12,526 nucleotides of DNA from Firmicutes bacterium AM55-24TS (GTDB taxonomy: Bacteria; Bacillota; Clostridia; UBA1381). Below, one piece after another: positions 1-9,409 of the stretch. The position numbers were made by a program, and so were the translations under genes. Numbering within the stretch: position 1 is the stretch's first letter; every line of letters begins with the position of its first letter. The stretch covers positions 1 to 12,526 of the forward strand of contig QTVU01000060.1 of assembly GCA_003460745.1 (NCBI GenBank), in the 5' to 3' direction. The notes under the pieces are model-generated. The model worked only from the letters and a program-made list of their open reading frames with translations. It made no database searches and was not told the DNA's origin.

Positions 1-80
1 CCCTCAATGGAAGCCGATTAAGAGCCTCTCCTTGAGGAGAGGTGTCACAAAGTGACGGAGTGGTGGCAAAAATACAACCC
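1..80. repeat. Palindromic extragenic repeat, truncated at left edge
   Basis: Two hairpins stand in tandem. The first is CCTCTCC/GGAGAGG (25-31 with 36-42, loop TTGA). The second is GTCAC/GTGAC (44-48 with 52-56, loop AAA). They are followed by GGAGTGGTGGC. From memory, this type of sequence recurs in the intergenic DNA of many gut Firmicutes as a MITE- or REP-like element; that is recollection, not a search. No open reading frame is supported here. The element probably continues to the left of the window, and its right limit (about 80) is a guess based on where the terminator stem begins. Confidence 0.55.
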
Positions 81-110
81 AAATCGGTGTAAAAACACCG
101 ATTTTTTAAT
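81..110 (+). terminator. Rho-independent terminator
   Basis: A ten-pair stem AAATCGGTGT/ACACCGATTT (81-90 with 95-104) closes an AAAA loop and runs directly into a T-rich tract (102-108, then T111-T117). It most likely ends transcription of whatever gene lies to the left of the window, insulating the operon that starts at 251. Confidence 0.8.
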
Positions 111-147
111 TTTTTTTAAATTTTTGAAACTTTTTTGAAAAAAGGTA

Positions 148-176
148 TAGCATTTTTAGCGTAAATACGATATAAT
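148..176 (+). promoter_or_regulatory. Candidate sigma-A promoter for the 251 operon
   Basis: A perfect TATAAT -10 hexamer lies at 171-176 in an AT-rich stretch. With a 17-nt spacer the -35 would be TAGCAT at 148-153, a poor match to TTGACA. Transcription would therefore start near 183, leaving a leader of about 68 nt before the regulator gene. The -10 is convincing and the -35 is weak, so the promoter may depend on an activator such as the Lrp-type protein it precedes. Confidence 0.45.
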
Positions 177-210
177 TATAAGATAAAATGACTATTCATA
201 TGTAAAAATG

Positions 211-224
211 TGAAAACGGTTACA
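211..224 (+). promoter_or_regulatory. CcpA cre operator (perfect consensus match)
   Basis: TGAAAACGGTTACA matches every position of the Bacillus cre consensus TGWAANCGNTNWCA and is an imperfect palindrome centred on the CG step. It lies about 28-41 nt downstream of the predicted transcription start and before the ribosome-binding site. CcpA bound at such a position usually blocks elongation, so catabolite repression is the inferred outcome. No CcpA gene is in view. Confidence 0.6.
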
Positions 225-250
225 GAACAAAGTATTGGAGGCTGACTTTT

Positions 251-733
251 ATGGAAGAAATTTTAAACATTCTTGACAAGGAAAAAGGTAATGTATCACG
301 AGCGAAAATCGCGCAGATGCTTGGTATGGAGGAAAAGGAAGTCGCCGACAAGATTGAAAAAATGGAAAAGGAAAACGTTATTGTCGGTTACAAAACCATT
401 GTAAATTGGGATAAGACCGACAAAGACGTTGTTGTTGCACTTATCGAACTTCGCATAACTCCGCAAAGAGGTGAAGGATTTGATAAGGTGGCAGAGAGAA
501 TTTACAAATACCCACAGGTAAAATCACTTTACCTAATGTCCGGTGCATATGACTTGGCCGTTACAATCGAGGGCAAGAGTATGAAAGAAGTGGCATTGTT
601 CGTTGCGCAGAAGCTTGCACCGATGGATTCGATAATTTCAACGGCAACTCATTTTGTGCTAAAAAAATACAAAGAGGAAGGAATTGTATTCGAGGACGAT
701 GAAAAGGATACAAGACAGGTAATTACGCTATGA
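251..733 (+). CDS. Lrp/AsnC family transcriptional regulator (AlaR-like)
   Basis: This is a 160-residue DNA-binding regulator. An AsnC-type winged helix-turn-helix occupies about residues 1-50 (recognition region around SRAKIAQMLGMEEKEVADKI). A RAM effector-binding and oligomerisation domain follows at about 60-140. The stretch SGAYDLAVTIEGKSMKEVA, followed by STATHFVLKKY, is typical of the YugG/AlaR branch, which in B. subtilis activates the alanine transaminase gene beside it. GGAGG at 237-241 sits nine bases before the ATG and supports this start. The stop overlaps the next gene's start (ATGA at 730-733), so the two are probably translationally coupled. Family assignment is firm. The specific AlaR role is inferred from motif similarity and from the neighbour. 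An amino acid, probably alanine, is the likely effector. Confidence 0.9.
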   Translation: MEEILNILDKEKGNVSRAKIAQMLGMEEKEVADKIEKMEKENVIVGYKTIVNWDKTDKDVVVALIELRITPQRGEGFDKVAERIYKYPQVKSLYLMSGAYDLAVTIEGKSMKEVALFVAQKLAPMDSIISTATHFVLKKYKEEGIVFEDDEKDTRQVITL

Positions 734-1905
734 TAGATTACGAAAAAATTATTTCACCGGTAGTTTCGGCTTTACCGCCGTCAGGCATAAGAAAGTTTTT
801 TGATATAGTTGCAGAAATGGACGACGCTATTTCGCTTGGCGTCGGTGAGCCTGATTTTACAACACCTTGGGCAATTCGTGAAGCAGGTATATATTCGCTT
901 GAAAAAGGACAGACGCACTACACCGCAAATGCCGGACTTATGGAATTGCGTGAAGAAATCTGCAATTACTATGACAGAAAATTCGATATAAAATATAATC
1001 CGAAAAAAGAAGTTCTTGTAACGGTAGGAGGCAGTGAGGCGATTGACCTTATGGTGAGAACGCTTATTAATCCCGGTGACGAGGTGCTTATTCCGGAGCC
1101 TTGTTTCGTTTGTTATCGCCCTTGTACGGTTATGGCAGGCGGTGTTCCTGTTCCGATTGAAACAAAAGAAGAGGACAATTTCAGACTTTTGCCGGAACAG
1201 CTGAAAGAAAAGATTACCGACAAGACAAAACTTTTAATTCTGCCGTATCCGAATAATCCGACAGGCGGAATTATGTCAAAGGAAGATTTGGAGGCTATTG
1301 CAGAGGTACTTCGCGGTACAAATATAATGGTACTGTCAGACGAGATTTATGCTGAACTTCGTTATGACGGCGAAAAGCATATTCCGTTTTCAAATTTTGA
1401 GGGTATGAAAGAAAGAACAGTTGTTGTAAGCGGTTTTTCAAAGACATTCGCTATGACCGGTTGGCGTCTTGGTTATGCGTTAGGTCCTGAAAGAATTATA
1501 AAGCTTATGACAAAAATTCATCAGTACGGCATAATGTCAGCACCGACAACCGCACAATTCGCTGCGATTGAGGCACTAAAGAGCTGTGACGATGATATTG
1601 CAGAAATGCGTCGTGAGTATAATTACAGAAGACGCTACATAGTGGACGGTTTCAGAGCAATGGGGCTTAGTTGTTTTGAACCGCTCGGAGCATTTTATGT
1701 ATTCCCTTGCATAAAATCTACGGGTATGACAAGTGAAGAATTTTGTCAAAATCTGCTTATGGAAGAAAAAGTCGCTGTCGTACCGGGCAATGCGTTCGGA
1801 GAGAGCGGAGAGGGATTTATACGCTGTTCATATGCGTATTCGATTGAGAACATTCAAGAAGCACTTAAAAGAATAGAGAAGTTTGTTAAAAGACACAGTA
1901 AATAG
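730..1905 (+). CDS. PLP-dependent class I/II aminotransferase (AlaT-like)
   Basis: This 391-residue fold-type I aminotransferase should move an amino group between an amino acid and a 2-oxo acid in the cytoplasm. Visible active-site elements are NPTGG (N176), SDEIY (D204, Y207), the PLP lysine in SGFSKTFAMTGWRLGYA (K238, with R246), and the C-terminal carboxylate-binding arginine in EGFIRCSYA (R365). Length and motifs fit a complete enzyme. It overlaps the preceding Lrp/AsnC gene by four bases, the same order as alaR-alaT in B. subtilis, which makes alanine transaminase the favoured activity. Aromatic or aspartate specificity cannot be excluded from sequence. The CTP synthase gene follows after nine bases, so the two are probably co-transcribed. 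Confidence 0.92.
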   Translation: MIDYEKIISPVVSALPPSGIRKFFDIVAEMDDAISLGVGEPDFTTPWAIREAGIYSLEKGQTHYTANAGLMELREEICNYYDRKFDIKYNPKKEVLVTVGGSEAIDLMVRTLINPGDEVLIPEPCFVCYRPCTVMAGGVPVPIETKEEDNFRLLPEQLKEKITDKTKLLILPYPNNPTGGIMSKEDLEAIAEVLRGTNIMVLSDEIYAELRYDGEKHIPFSNFEGMKERTVVVSGFSKTFAMTGWRLGYALGPERIIKLMTKIHQYGIMSAPTTAQFAAIEALKSCDDDIAEMRREYNYRRRYIVDGFRAMGLSCFEPLGAFYVFPCIKSTGMTSEEFCQNLLMEEKVAVVPGNAFGESGEGFIRCSYAYSIENIQEALKRIEKFVKRHSK

Positions 1906-3543
<1,638 letters not shown>

Positions 3544-3578
3544 TTGGATTGCCTGCTTGACAGAAAGGTAAGATTAAC

Positions 3579-5327
3579 TTGAAATATTATTGGAAGTATA
3601 TAAAACCGTATATGTTGTTTTTCATATTAGGTCCTTTGCTTATGCTTACGGAAGTTGCGGGGGAAATCGTGTTGCCTAAAATTATGGCGTCAATGATTGA
3701 CAGCGGTATCGGTGCGGAAGTCGCAGGACTTGGAACGGGATATATTTTGTCGCGGGCGTTGCTTATGATTGCGTGTATCTGTATTATGATAATCGGCGGT
3801 ATCGGCGGTCATTTCTTTGCGATTAGGGCGTCGGTTTATTTCAGTGCGGATTTAAGACAGGGAGTATTTGAAAAGGTACAGAACTTCTCATTTAAGAATA
3901 TAGACAACTTTTCGACAGGCTCACTTGTTACGCGTCTGACGAACGACATTACGCAAGTGCAGAATATGGTTAGAATGCTTCTGATTATGGCAATGCGTTC
4001 ACCGGGTATGCTGATAGGCGGTATTATAATGGCTTGTTCAATTAATAAAGAACTTGCGCTTATATTGGCATTCGTTATTCCGATACTGGCGGTATTGATA
4101 GGATTGCTGTTAAAAACCGCGTTTCCGCGATTTGGTGCAATGCAGAAAAAACTTGATAATCTTAATTCGGGTATACAAGAGAATATAACGAATGTTCGAG
4201 TTATAAAATCTTTTGTACGGCAGGATTTTGAAACAGAAAAATTTGAAAATGCCAACTCAGACCTTATGAATACTACAATGAGAGCCTTGAAAATCGTTAT
4301 AACGACAATGCCGATTATGATGTTGGCAATGAATATAACAACATTGCTTGTGGTATGGTTCGGTGGTAATTTTGTTGTAGGCGGAAGCATGGGTGTTGGT
4401 GATCTTACTGCGTTTACAACATATATTACGCAAATTCTTATGTCACTTATGATGGTTTCAATGCTTTTCTTGCAACTTTCACGTGCACTTGCATCATCGT
4501 CAAGAATTACAGAGGTGCTTAAAACCGATGTAGACCTTACAGATGAAAATGCAGATCAAAAGGATAAGAAAGTTGAAAACGGCAGAGTTGAATTTAAAAA
4601 TGTTTATTTCAAGTATTACGAAAAACGTAAAGAAAACGTACTTGAAAATATTTCGTTTACCGCAGAGCCGGGAGAAATTGTCGGTATAATCGGCACAACA
4701 GGCTCGGGTAAATCGTCGCTTGTACAGCTTATACCGCGTCTTTATGACGTTACAGACGGTGAAGTGCTTGTTGACGGCGTGAACGTTAAGGATTATGGTC
4801 TTAAAAATTTGCGTGACGGCGTCGGTATGGTACTTCAGAAAAATGTATTGTTCAGCGGAAGTATCGAAGAAAATCTTCGTTGGGGTGACGAAAATGCCAC
4901 AATGGAAGAAATTCGTGCCGCTGCGGACGCCGCACAGGCTGACGGATTTGTAAACGCATTTACGGACGGCTATAACATGGAGCTCGGACAGGGCGGTGTC
5001 AATGTTTCAGGCGGACAAAAGCAGAGATTGTGTATCGCAAGAGCACTTTTGAAAAAGCCGAAAATTCTTATACTTGACGACAGTACAAGTGCCGTTGACA
5101 CAGCCACAGAGGCTAAAATCAGACAAGCGTTTACAACGAGTTTGAAACACTCGACTAAAATAATAATAGCACAGAGAATTACATCCGTAATAGACGCGGA
5201 TAAAATAATTGTGCTTGAGGACGGAAAGATTATCGGTATGGGAAATCACAATGAGCTTATGAAGAATTGTGAAGAATATCGCGATATTTACTATTCTCAA
5301 ACAGATAAAGAAAAAGAAGTTTCTTAA
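3579..5327 (+). CDS. ABC exporter subunit 1, degenerate ATPase site (BmrC/LmrC-like)
   Basis: This 582-residue half-transporter has a type I exporter membrane domain (about 10-300, hydrophobic segments near 12-32, 58-80, 133-180 and 238-300) fused to a nucleotide-binding domain (about 335-575). Walker A is GTTGSGKSS (K378) and the signature VSGGQ (476-480) is canonical. Walker B, however, reads ILILDDSTS, with Asp501 in place of the catalytic Glu, and the H-loop reads IIAQR, with Gln532 in place of His. This is the pattern of the degenerate half of heterodimeric multidrug-type exporters such as TM287/288. The next gene supplies the canonical partner. The start is TTG at 3579, chosen because AAAGG (3564-3568) lies ten bases upstream and the N-terminus is family-typical; the next ATG would cut into the first helix. 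Substrate is unknown; drugs, lipids or peptides are all possible. Confidence 0.92.
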   Translation: MKYYWKYIKPYMLFFILGPLLMLTEVAGEIVLPKIMASMIDSGIGAEVAGLGTGYILSRALLMIACICIMIIGGIGGHFFAIRASVYFSADLRQGVFEKVQNFSFKNIDNFSTGSLVTRLTNDITQVQNMVRMLLIMAMRSPGMLIGGIIMACSINKELALILAFVIPILAVLIGLLLKTAFPRFGAMQKKLDNLNSGIQENITNVRVIKSFVRQDFETEKFENANSDLMNTTMRALKIVITTMPIMMLAMNITTLLVVWFGGNFVVGGSMGVGDLTAFTTYITQILMSLMMVSMLFLQLSRALASSSRITEVLKTDVDLTDENADQKDKKVENGRVEFKNVYFKYYEKRKENVLENISFTAEPGEIVGIIGTTGSGKSSLVQLIPRLYDVTDGEVLVDGVNVKDYGLKNLRDGVGMVLQKNVLFSGSIEENLRWGDENATMEEIRAAADAAQADGFVNAFTDGYNMELGQGGVNVSGGQKQRLCIARALLKKPKILILDDSTSAVDTATEAKIRQAFTTSLKHSTKIIIAQRITSVIDADKIIVLEDGKIIGMGNHNELMKNCEEYRDIYYSQTDKEKEVS

Positions 5328-5335
5328 TTTGTACA

Positions 5336-5376
5336 TCTTATCAGCCCACGATAAGAAATGTATTGACTATGTGGGC
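5336..5376 (+). promoter_or_regulatory. Candidate H-type RNA pseudoknot before the RBS of ABC subunit 2
   Basis: Stem 1 pairs TCTTATC (5336-5342) with GATAAGA (5350-5356) around the seven-base loop AGCCCAC. Six loop bases, GCCCAC (5344-5349), are exactly complementary to GTGGGC (5371-5376), which would form stem 2 across a 15-nt linker. The second strand of stem 2 ends directly before the AGAAAGG ribosome-binding sequence (5377-5383). It could couple translation or mRNA stability to a ligand, or simply be a stabilising intergenic structure. It resembles no riboswitch class I can name. Confidence 0.35.
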
Positions 5377-5396
5377 AGAAAGGCTATGGAAGTAAA

Positions 5397-7222
5397 ATGC
5401 CTCCAATGGGACCACCGAACAGAAACAGAAATCAGAAAAAACAGAAACCTAAAAACACAAAGGCGACTGCAAAAAGATTGTTTTCGTATTTGGAACAGGA
5501 AAAGCATAAAATTGCGGCGGCATTTGTGTGTGTTTTGGTAAGTTCTGCATCAACATTGTGCGGCTCGTATCTTTTAAGACCGATTATTAACGGACTTATA
5601 GATTCGACCAAAACATCTCAGCAGAAAATCACTTCGCTTATGGCAGGACTTGCACTTATGGCAGTGGTTTATGTACTCGGTGTCGGTGCAACATATTTGC
5701 AGGGACGTATTATGATTAGCGTTTCACAGGGTACTCTGAAACGTATCAGAGAGCATTTGTTCCGTAAGGTGCAGAAACTTCCTGTCAGATATTTTGACAC
5801 AAACCTACGGGTGACATAATGAGTCGTTTTACTAATGACGTTGATATTATCGGCGAAATGCTTAATTCGACTCTTGTACAGATTTTCTCGGGTACGATAA
5901 CTTTAATCGGTACACTTGCACTTATGCTTTACACAAACTGGGTGCTTGCGGTTGTGACGATTGTAGTATCACCGATTATTGCAAAAATCGGAACTGCCAT
6001 AGCCGGTAAATCGCGAAAATATTTTATGAAACAACAAACCGACTTGGGTAAAGTAAACGGTTATATCGAAGAAACCGTTACAGGTCAAAAGGTTGTTAAG
6101 GTATTTAATTATGAAGAAAATGTCGTAAATGAATTTTCCGAGCTTAATCAAAGTCTTAGAAATTCACAGGTTAAGGCACAGTTTATAAGCGGAATTATGG
6201 GGCCTTGTATGAACGCAATGAGCCAGGTCAACTACACATTGACAGCTTGTGTCGGCTCGATAATTGCTTTCGCGTCACGTTGGGGCGGAGGTGTTCCGTT
6301 TTCCGCACTTGACATAGGCGGTCTTACTGTTTTCGTAAACTATTCAAGACAGTTTTCAAGACCTATAAACGAACTTGCACAGCAGGTTACAAATATTATG
6401 TCGGCACTTGCCGGTGCGGAACGTGTATTTAACGTAATGGACGAGACGGAAGAAATAGATGACGGTAAAAAACTTGTACTTGATAAAGTACACGGTGACG
6501 TCTTGGTTGAGGGTGTGACATTCGGATATAATCCCGATAAAACAATTTTGAAAGATGTTTCTGTTTTCGCCCACCCGGGACAGAAAATAGCACTTGTCGG
6601 ATCAACAGGTGCGGGTAAAACGACAATAACCAACTTGATTACACGTTTTTATAATATTAATAAAGGAAAAATCACTATTGACGGTGTTGACATTAAGGAT
6701 ATAAGCCTTGAATGTTTAAGAGAAAACATCGCGATGGTTTTACAAGATACACATTTGTTTACAGGCACAATTATGGAAAATATCCGTTACGGCAGACTTT
6801 CGGCTACCGATGAAGAAGTTCGACAGGCGGCGAAAACTTCTTGTGCGGATATGTTCATAAAAAATATGCCTGAAGGCTATGATACAATGCTAAAGGGGGA
6901 CGGTTCAAACCTTTCACAAGGTCAGCGTCAGCTTTTGAATATTGCGCGAGCCGCTTTGTCAAAAGCACCGATACTTGTGCTTGACGAGGCAACAAGCTCC
7001 GTCGATACAAGAACGGAAAAGCATATCAATGAGGGTATGGACGCTCTTATGGAGGACAGAACCACGTTTGTTATAGCACACAGACTGTCTACAATTCGTA
7101 ATGCGGACGCGATTATGGTACTTGAAAACGGTGAGATTATCGAAAGAGGTACTCACGAAGAACTGCTTAAAAAGAAAGGCAGATACTTTGAATTGTATAC
7201 GGGACTCAAAGAACTTGATTAA
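5397..7222 (+). CDS. ABC exporter subunit 2, canonical ATPase (BmrD/LmrD-like), apparent frameshift
   Basis: This is the partner half-transporter, about 608 residues once repaired. The first 140 residues (5397-5819) include a Pro/Asn/Lys-rich cytoplasmic start and two membrane helices, and end after VRYFDTN. The rest (467 residues to 7222) resumes one frame away with MSRFTNDVD. Restoring one C at the CC of 5804-5805 would give NPTGDIMSRFTNDVD, the family motif after transmembrane helix 2, so a one-base deletion is the clear reading. The nucleotide-binding domain is complete: GSTGAGKTT, NLSQGQRQ, ILVLDEATSSVD with the catalytic Glu, and VIAHRLSTI with the H-loop His. LSQGQ in place of LSGGQ is typical of this subunit, which pairs with the degenerate site of subunit 1. 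TAATG at the break could permit reinitiation, but a transporter split there is unlikely to work. No standard slippery heptamer is present. Sequencing error and real mutation cannot be told apart here. Confidence 0.85.
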
Positions 7223-7224
7223 TT

Positions 7225-7240
7225 TATGCTATATGGCATA
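7225..7240 (+). other. Short hairpin before GAP1 gene
   Basis: TATGC/GCATA (7225-7229 with 7236-7240) closes a six-base loop directly before GAAAGGA (7241-7247), the likely ribosome-binding site of the next gene, which stands an unusually long 13 bases from its ATG. The stem has only five pairs and lacks a T tract, so it is not a terminator; chance occurrence is possible. Confidence 0.25.
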
Positions 7241-7260
7241 GAAAGGAATGGTCAGATAAA

Positions 7261-9401
7261 ATGAAGGTATATCAGTTAATCTATACCTCTGTACAGCATA
7301 GCCTGTCCGATCCCGAACTTGGACTTGTCAATCAGTCGGGGCTGAGAGTGTTTTCATGCACACAGGGACTTACAAAGCAAAATATTGATGAAACAATAAG
7401 ATTTGCTACTTACAGACTTCCGAAAAACAATGAAATTAAATATACACAGACACCTTGCGATCCGACAGTGCCTGAACTGTTTCCGAAAATTTTCAGAACG
7501 TTCAGACTTTCGGACGGAAGATATGTTGCAATGCAGATTTCTTATGCCGGCTATGATTTTGATGGTCAACCGGGCAATGTGTTTGCTCATGCGTTATATT
7601 TGATGATGTTGACGAAAACTTTTTGCCGGAAAGATATATCGGACATAAGCGTTACAGAACGCATCTTACCGAAAAGGATTTGAACGGTCAGATTGTTCAT
7701 TATTTGAAACCGCTTGATAATATCGCACCGTCTGAAGGTGTCGAAAATAAGGTTATAAACTTTATCGGCGAACATAAGTATGAATTGACTTATGTTTTAG
7801 ACAGAGCGACAAGACTTCTGACTTCAGATGATATTAAAAATATATGTATTGCGGCAAATGACGCGGAAACAGTGCAAATGTATTTGCTTGCATTAAAGTG
7901 GATTTTACCAATCAGTCTTTCCGAAAACACAGGTATTTCAACGTATAATGTGTACTTACCGTCGGATAAACAAAAACAGATTGTGTTCCACGGAACTATA
8001 AAACAGCATAATAACATAACAGGTCAAGCCATTGAGGCGAGAAAAAATTGTATCTATATTGACATAGAAAATACAAAATTTCCGCATAGTGCAAAGTCAA
8101 TGCTGTTGGGATTTGACATTGATGAACTTCGTGAAATATACAGAAAATATCATTTCACGTCAATGACACAACTGCTTGACTGGCAAGCGACTTGGGAAAA
8201 TACGACCAAAACGGGTATAGGCGGAAAACTTATTAAGCTAAAAAAATCGGCAGGCGACAATGCTTTCAAAACACGAGTACTTGAACTTTATCCGGCTATA
8301 AACGACCTTAATATGAAAAACGTAAAATTTGAACTTTCAAAGATTATGTTTGACAATATTGAATTGTTCCCGAACGAAAAAGAACGCGTGACGGAAATTT
8401 ATATGGGTCAATGTATCGAAAAACTTTGCAAAGGCGAGAATGTTGAATTTGTAAATCCTTTGGGCAATGGAGAAAACGCAAAAGAACAGGCAAATGCGAT
8501 AAGAGCAAAGCTTTCGATTTATATGAATTTTGTTCGTGAAAATATAGACGATATTTCAGATAAGAATAAAACCGAACTGCTTGGACTGTTCGGAAGTATA
8601 AAGCATATGGCAGAGGTTGATACCTGGAAATCGTTGTTTACAAATAAAGAAGATTTGAAATTATTCGTGCTTTTGGCATCGCAGATTGTCATAACAGGTA
8701 CGGGACTTAACGCCTTTACGCAGGTAAAGGGGTGGGAAAAGTCCGATTTGGCAGAATTGGTTGCATATTTTGAATCTTCGACAAAAGATCCGTTCTTGAA
8801 GAAAAGCTGTATAAAGTATATATACAACAATAACTTGGATTGGTCTAAGTACGGTATTTCAAAAACACTTCATGCGAAAACAAAAGGCGAAAGAGAACAG
8901 GATTTGCAGAAAATCAGACGTATGCTTTCAAAGGTTGGATATATACCGTATCAGCGTGCGACATATACGAGCTTGAAACCGGAAGTTACGGACGATATAA
9001 GAAATAATAATTCACCGCTTTTGATTTCAAGACTGCTTTATGCGGTTTATCGTTGGCAGGGAACTTACGGCAATCAGATGAAAGCCGAAAAGTGTGCAAA
9101 CAGAGTCAGAAAACTGCTTTTGGAAATGAGAAAAACGCAGACTTCGTGCTTTAATTTTATGATTCCTAAATTGGCACTTGAAATAATCGAGTCACCGGGA
9201 CATTATCACGAAGTTATGATTAATACGGAAACAATGCCTCCGAGCTTTTGGAATTGGTTCTTAATCGGCTATAACAAGAGCAAGGAAGATGAGGATAAAA
9301 TGCTTGCGTATACGAGAGTATACAGTGCAAGCAAAGCGAAAATGTCGAGAATTCCGGCAAAGAAAAAAATGCGTGAAACTTTTAAAGACGTAGTTGAATA
9401 G
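7261..9401 (+). CDS. GAP1-N2 domain protein (GTPase-associated protein 1 family), apparent frameshift
   Basis: This is a protein of about 713 residues once one frameshift is repaired. The N-terminal 115 residues match the pattern I know for the GAP1-N2 domain: a start with a YTS motif, a GL-V-SCTQGL segment, the Y-LP motif, LSDGRYVAMQ, and the hallmark GYDFDGQPGNVFAHAL. The frame then breaks. Restoring one A at 7596 joins HAL to IFDDVDENFLPERYIGHKRY and continues through to 9401. The TTG at 7623 is not a real start. The remaining 590 residues are soluble-looking and mostly helical, with no catalytic motif that I recognise. Proteins of this family were described in predicted GTPase-centred, NTP-dependent conflict systems; their biochemical role is unknown. 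The membrane protein gene begins eight bases after the stop, so the two are probably a functional pair. Family call fairly sure, function open. Confidence 0.75.
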
Positions 9402-9409
9402 GAGAGATT

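Noticed and set aside
1..80. CRISPR array or tRNA at the left edge
   Set aside because: There are only two unlike hairpins, no regularly spaced identical repeats, and no cloverleaf.
3836..4390. 184-residue - strand frame inside exporter subunit 1
   Set aside because: It is antisense to well-conserved transmembrane coding sequence and has no domain motif of its own.
5269..5541. Small + strand gene between the two exporter genes
   Set aside because: It overlaps both exporter genes in another frame, and its residues are of non-protein character. The ATG at 5386 belongs to this shadow frame.
5796..5820. Programmed -1 ribosomal frameshift in exporter subunit 2
   Set aside because: No X-XXY-YYZ slippery heptamer is present and exporters of this family are not known to use one; a missing base explains it more simply.
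7248..7259. Three-codon leader peptide (ATG to TAA) before the GAP1 gene
   Set aside because: Its ATG directly abuts the AAAGGA sequence, leaving no spacing for initiation. Such short frames are common by chance.
7623..9401. A separate 592-residue gene starting at TTG 7623
   Set aside because: The TTG is an internal Leu codon of the repaired GAP1 frame, coding extends upstream of it in the same frame, and no ribosome-binding site precedes it.
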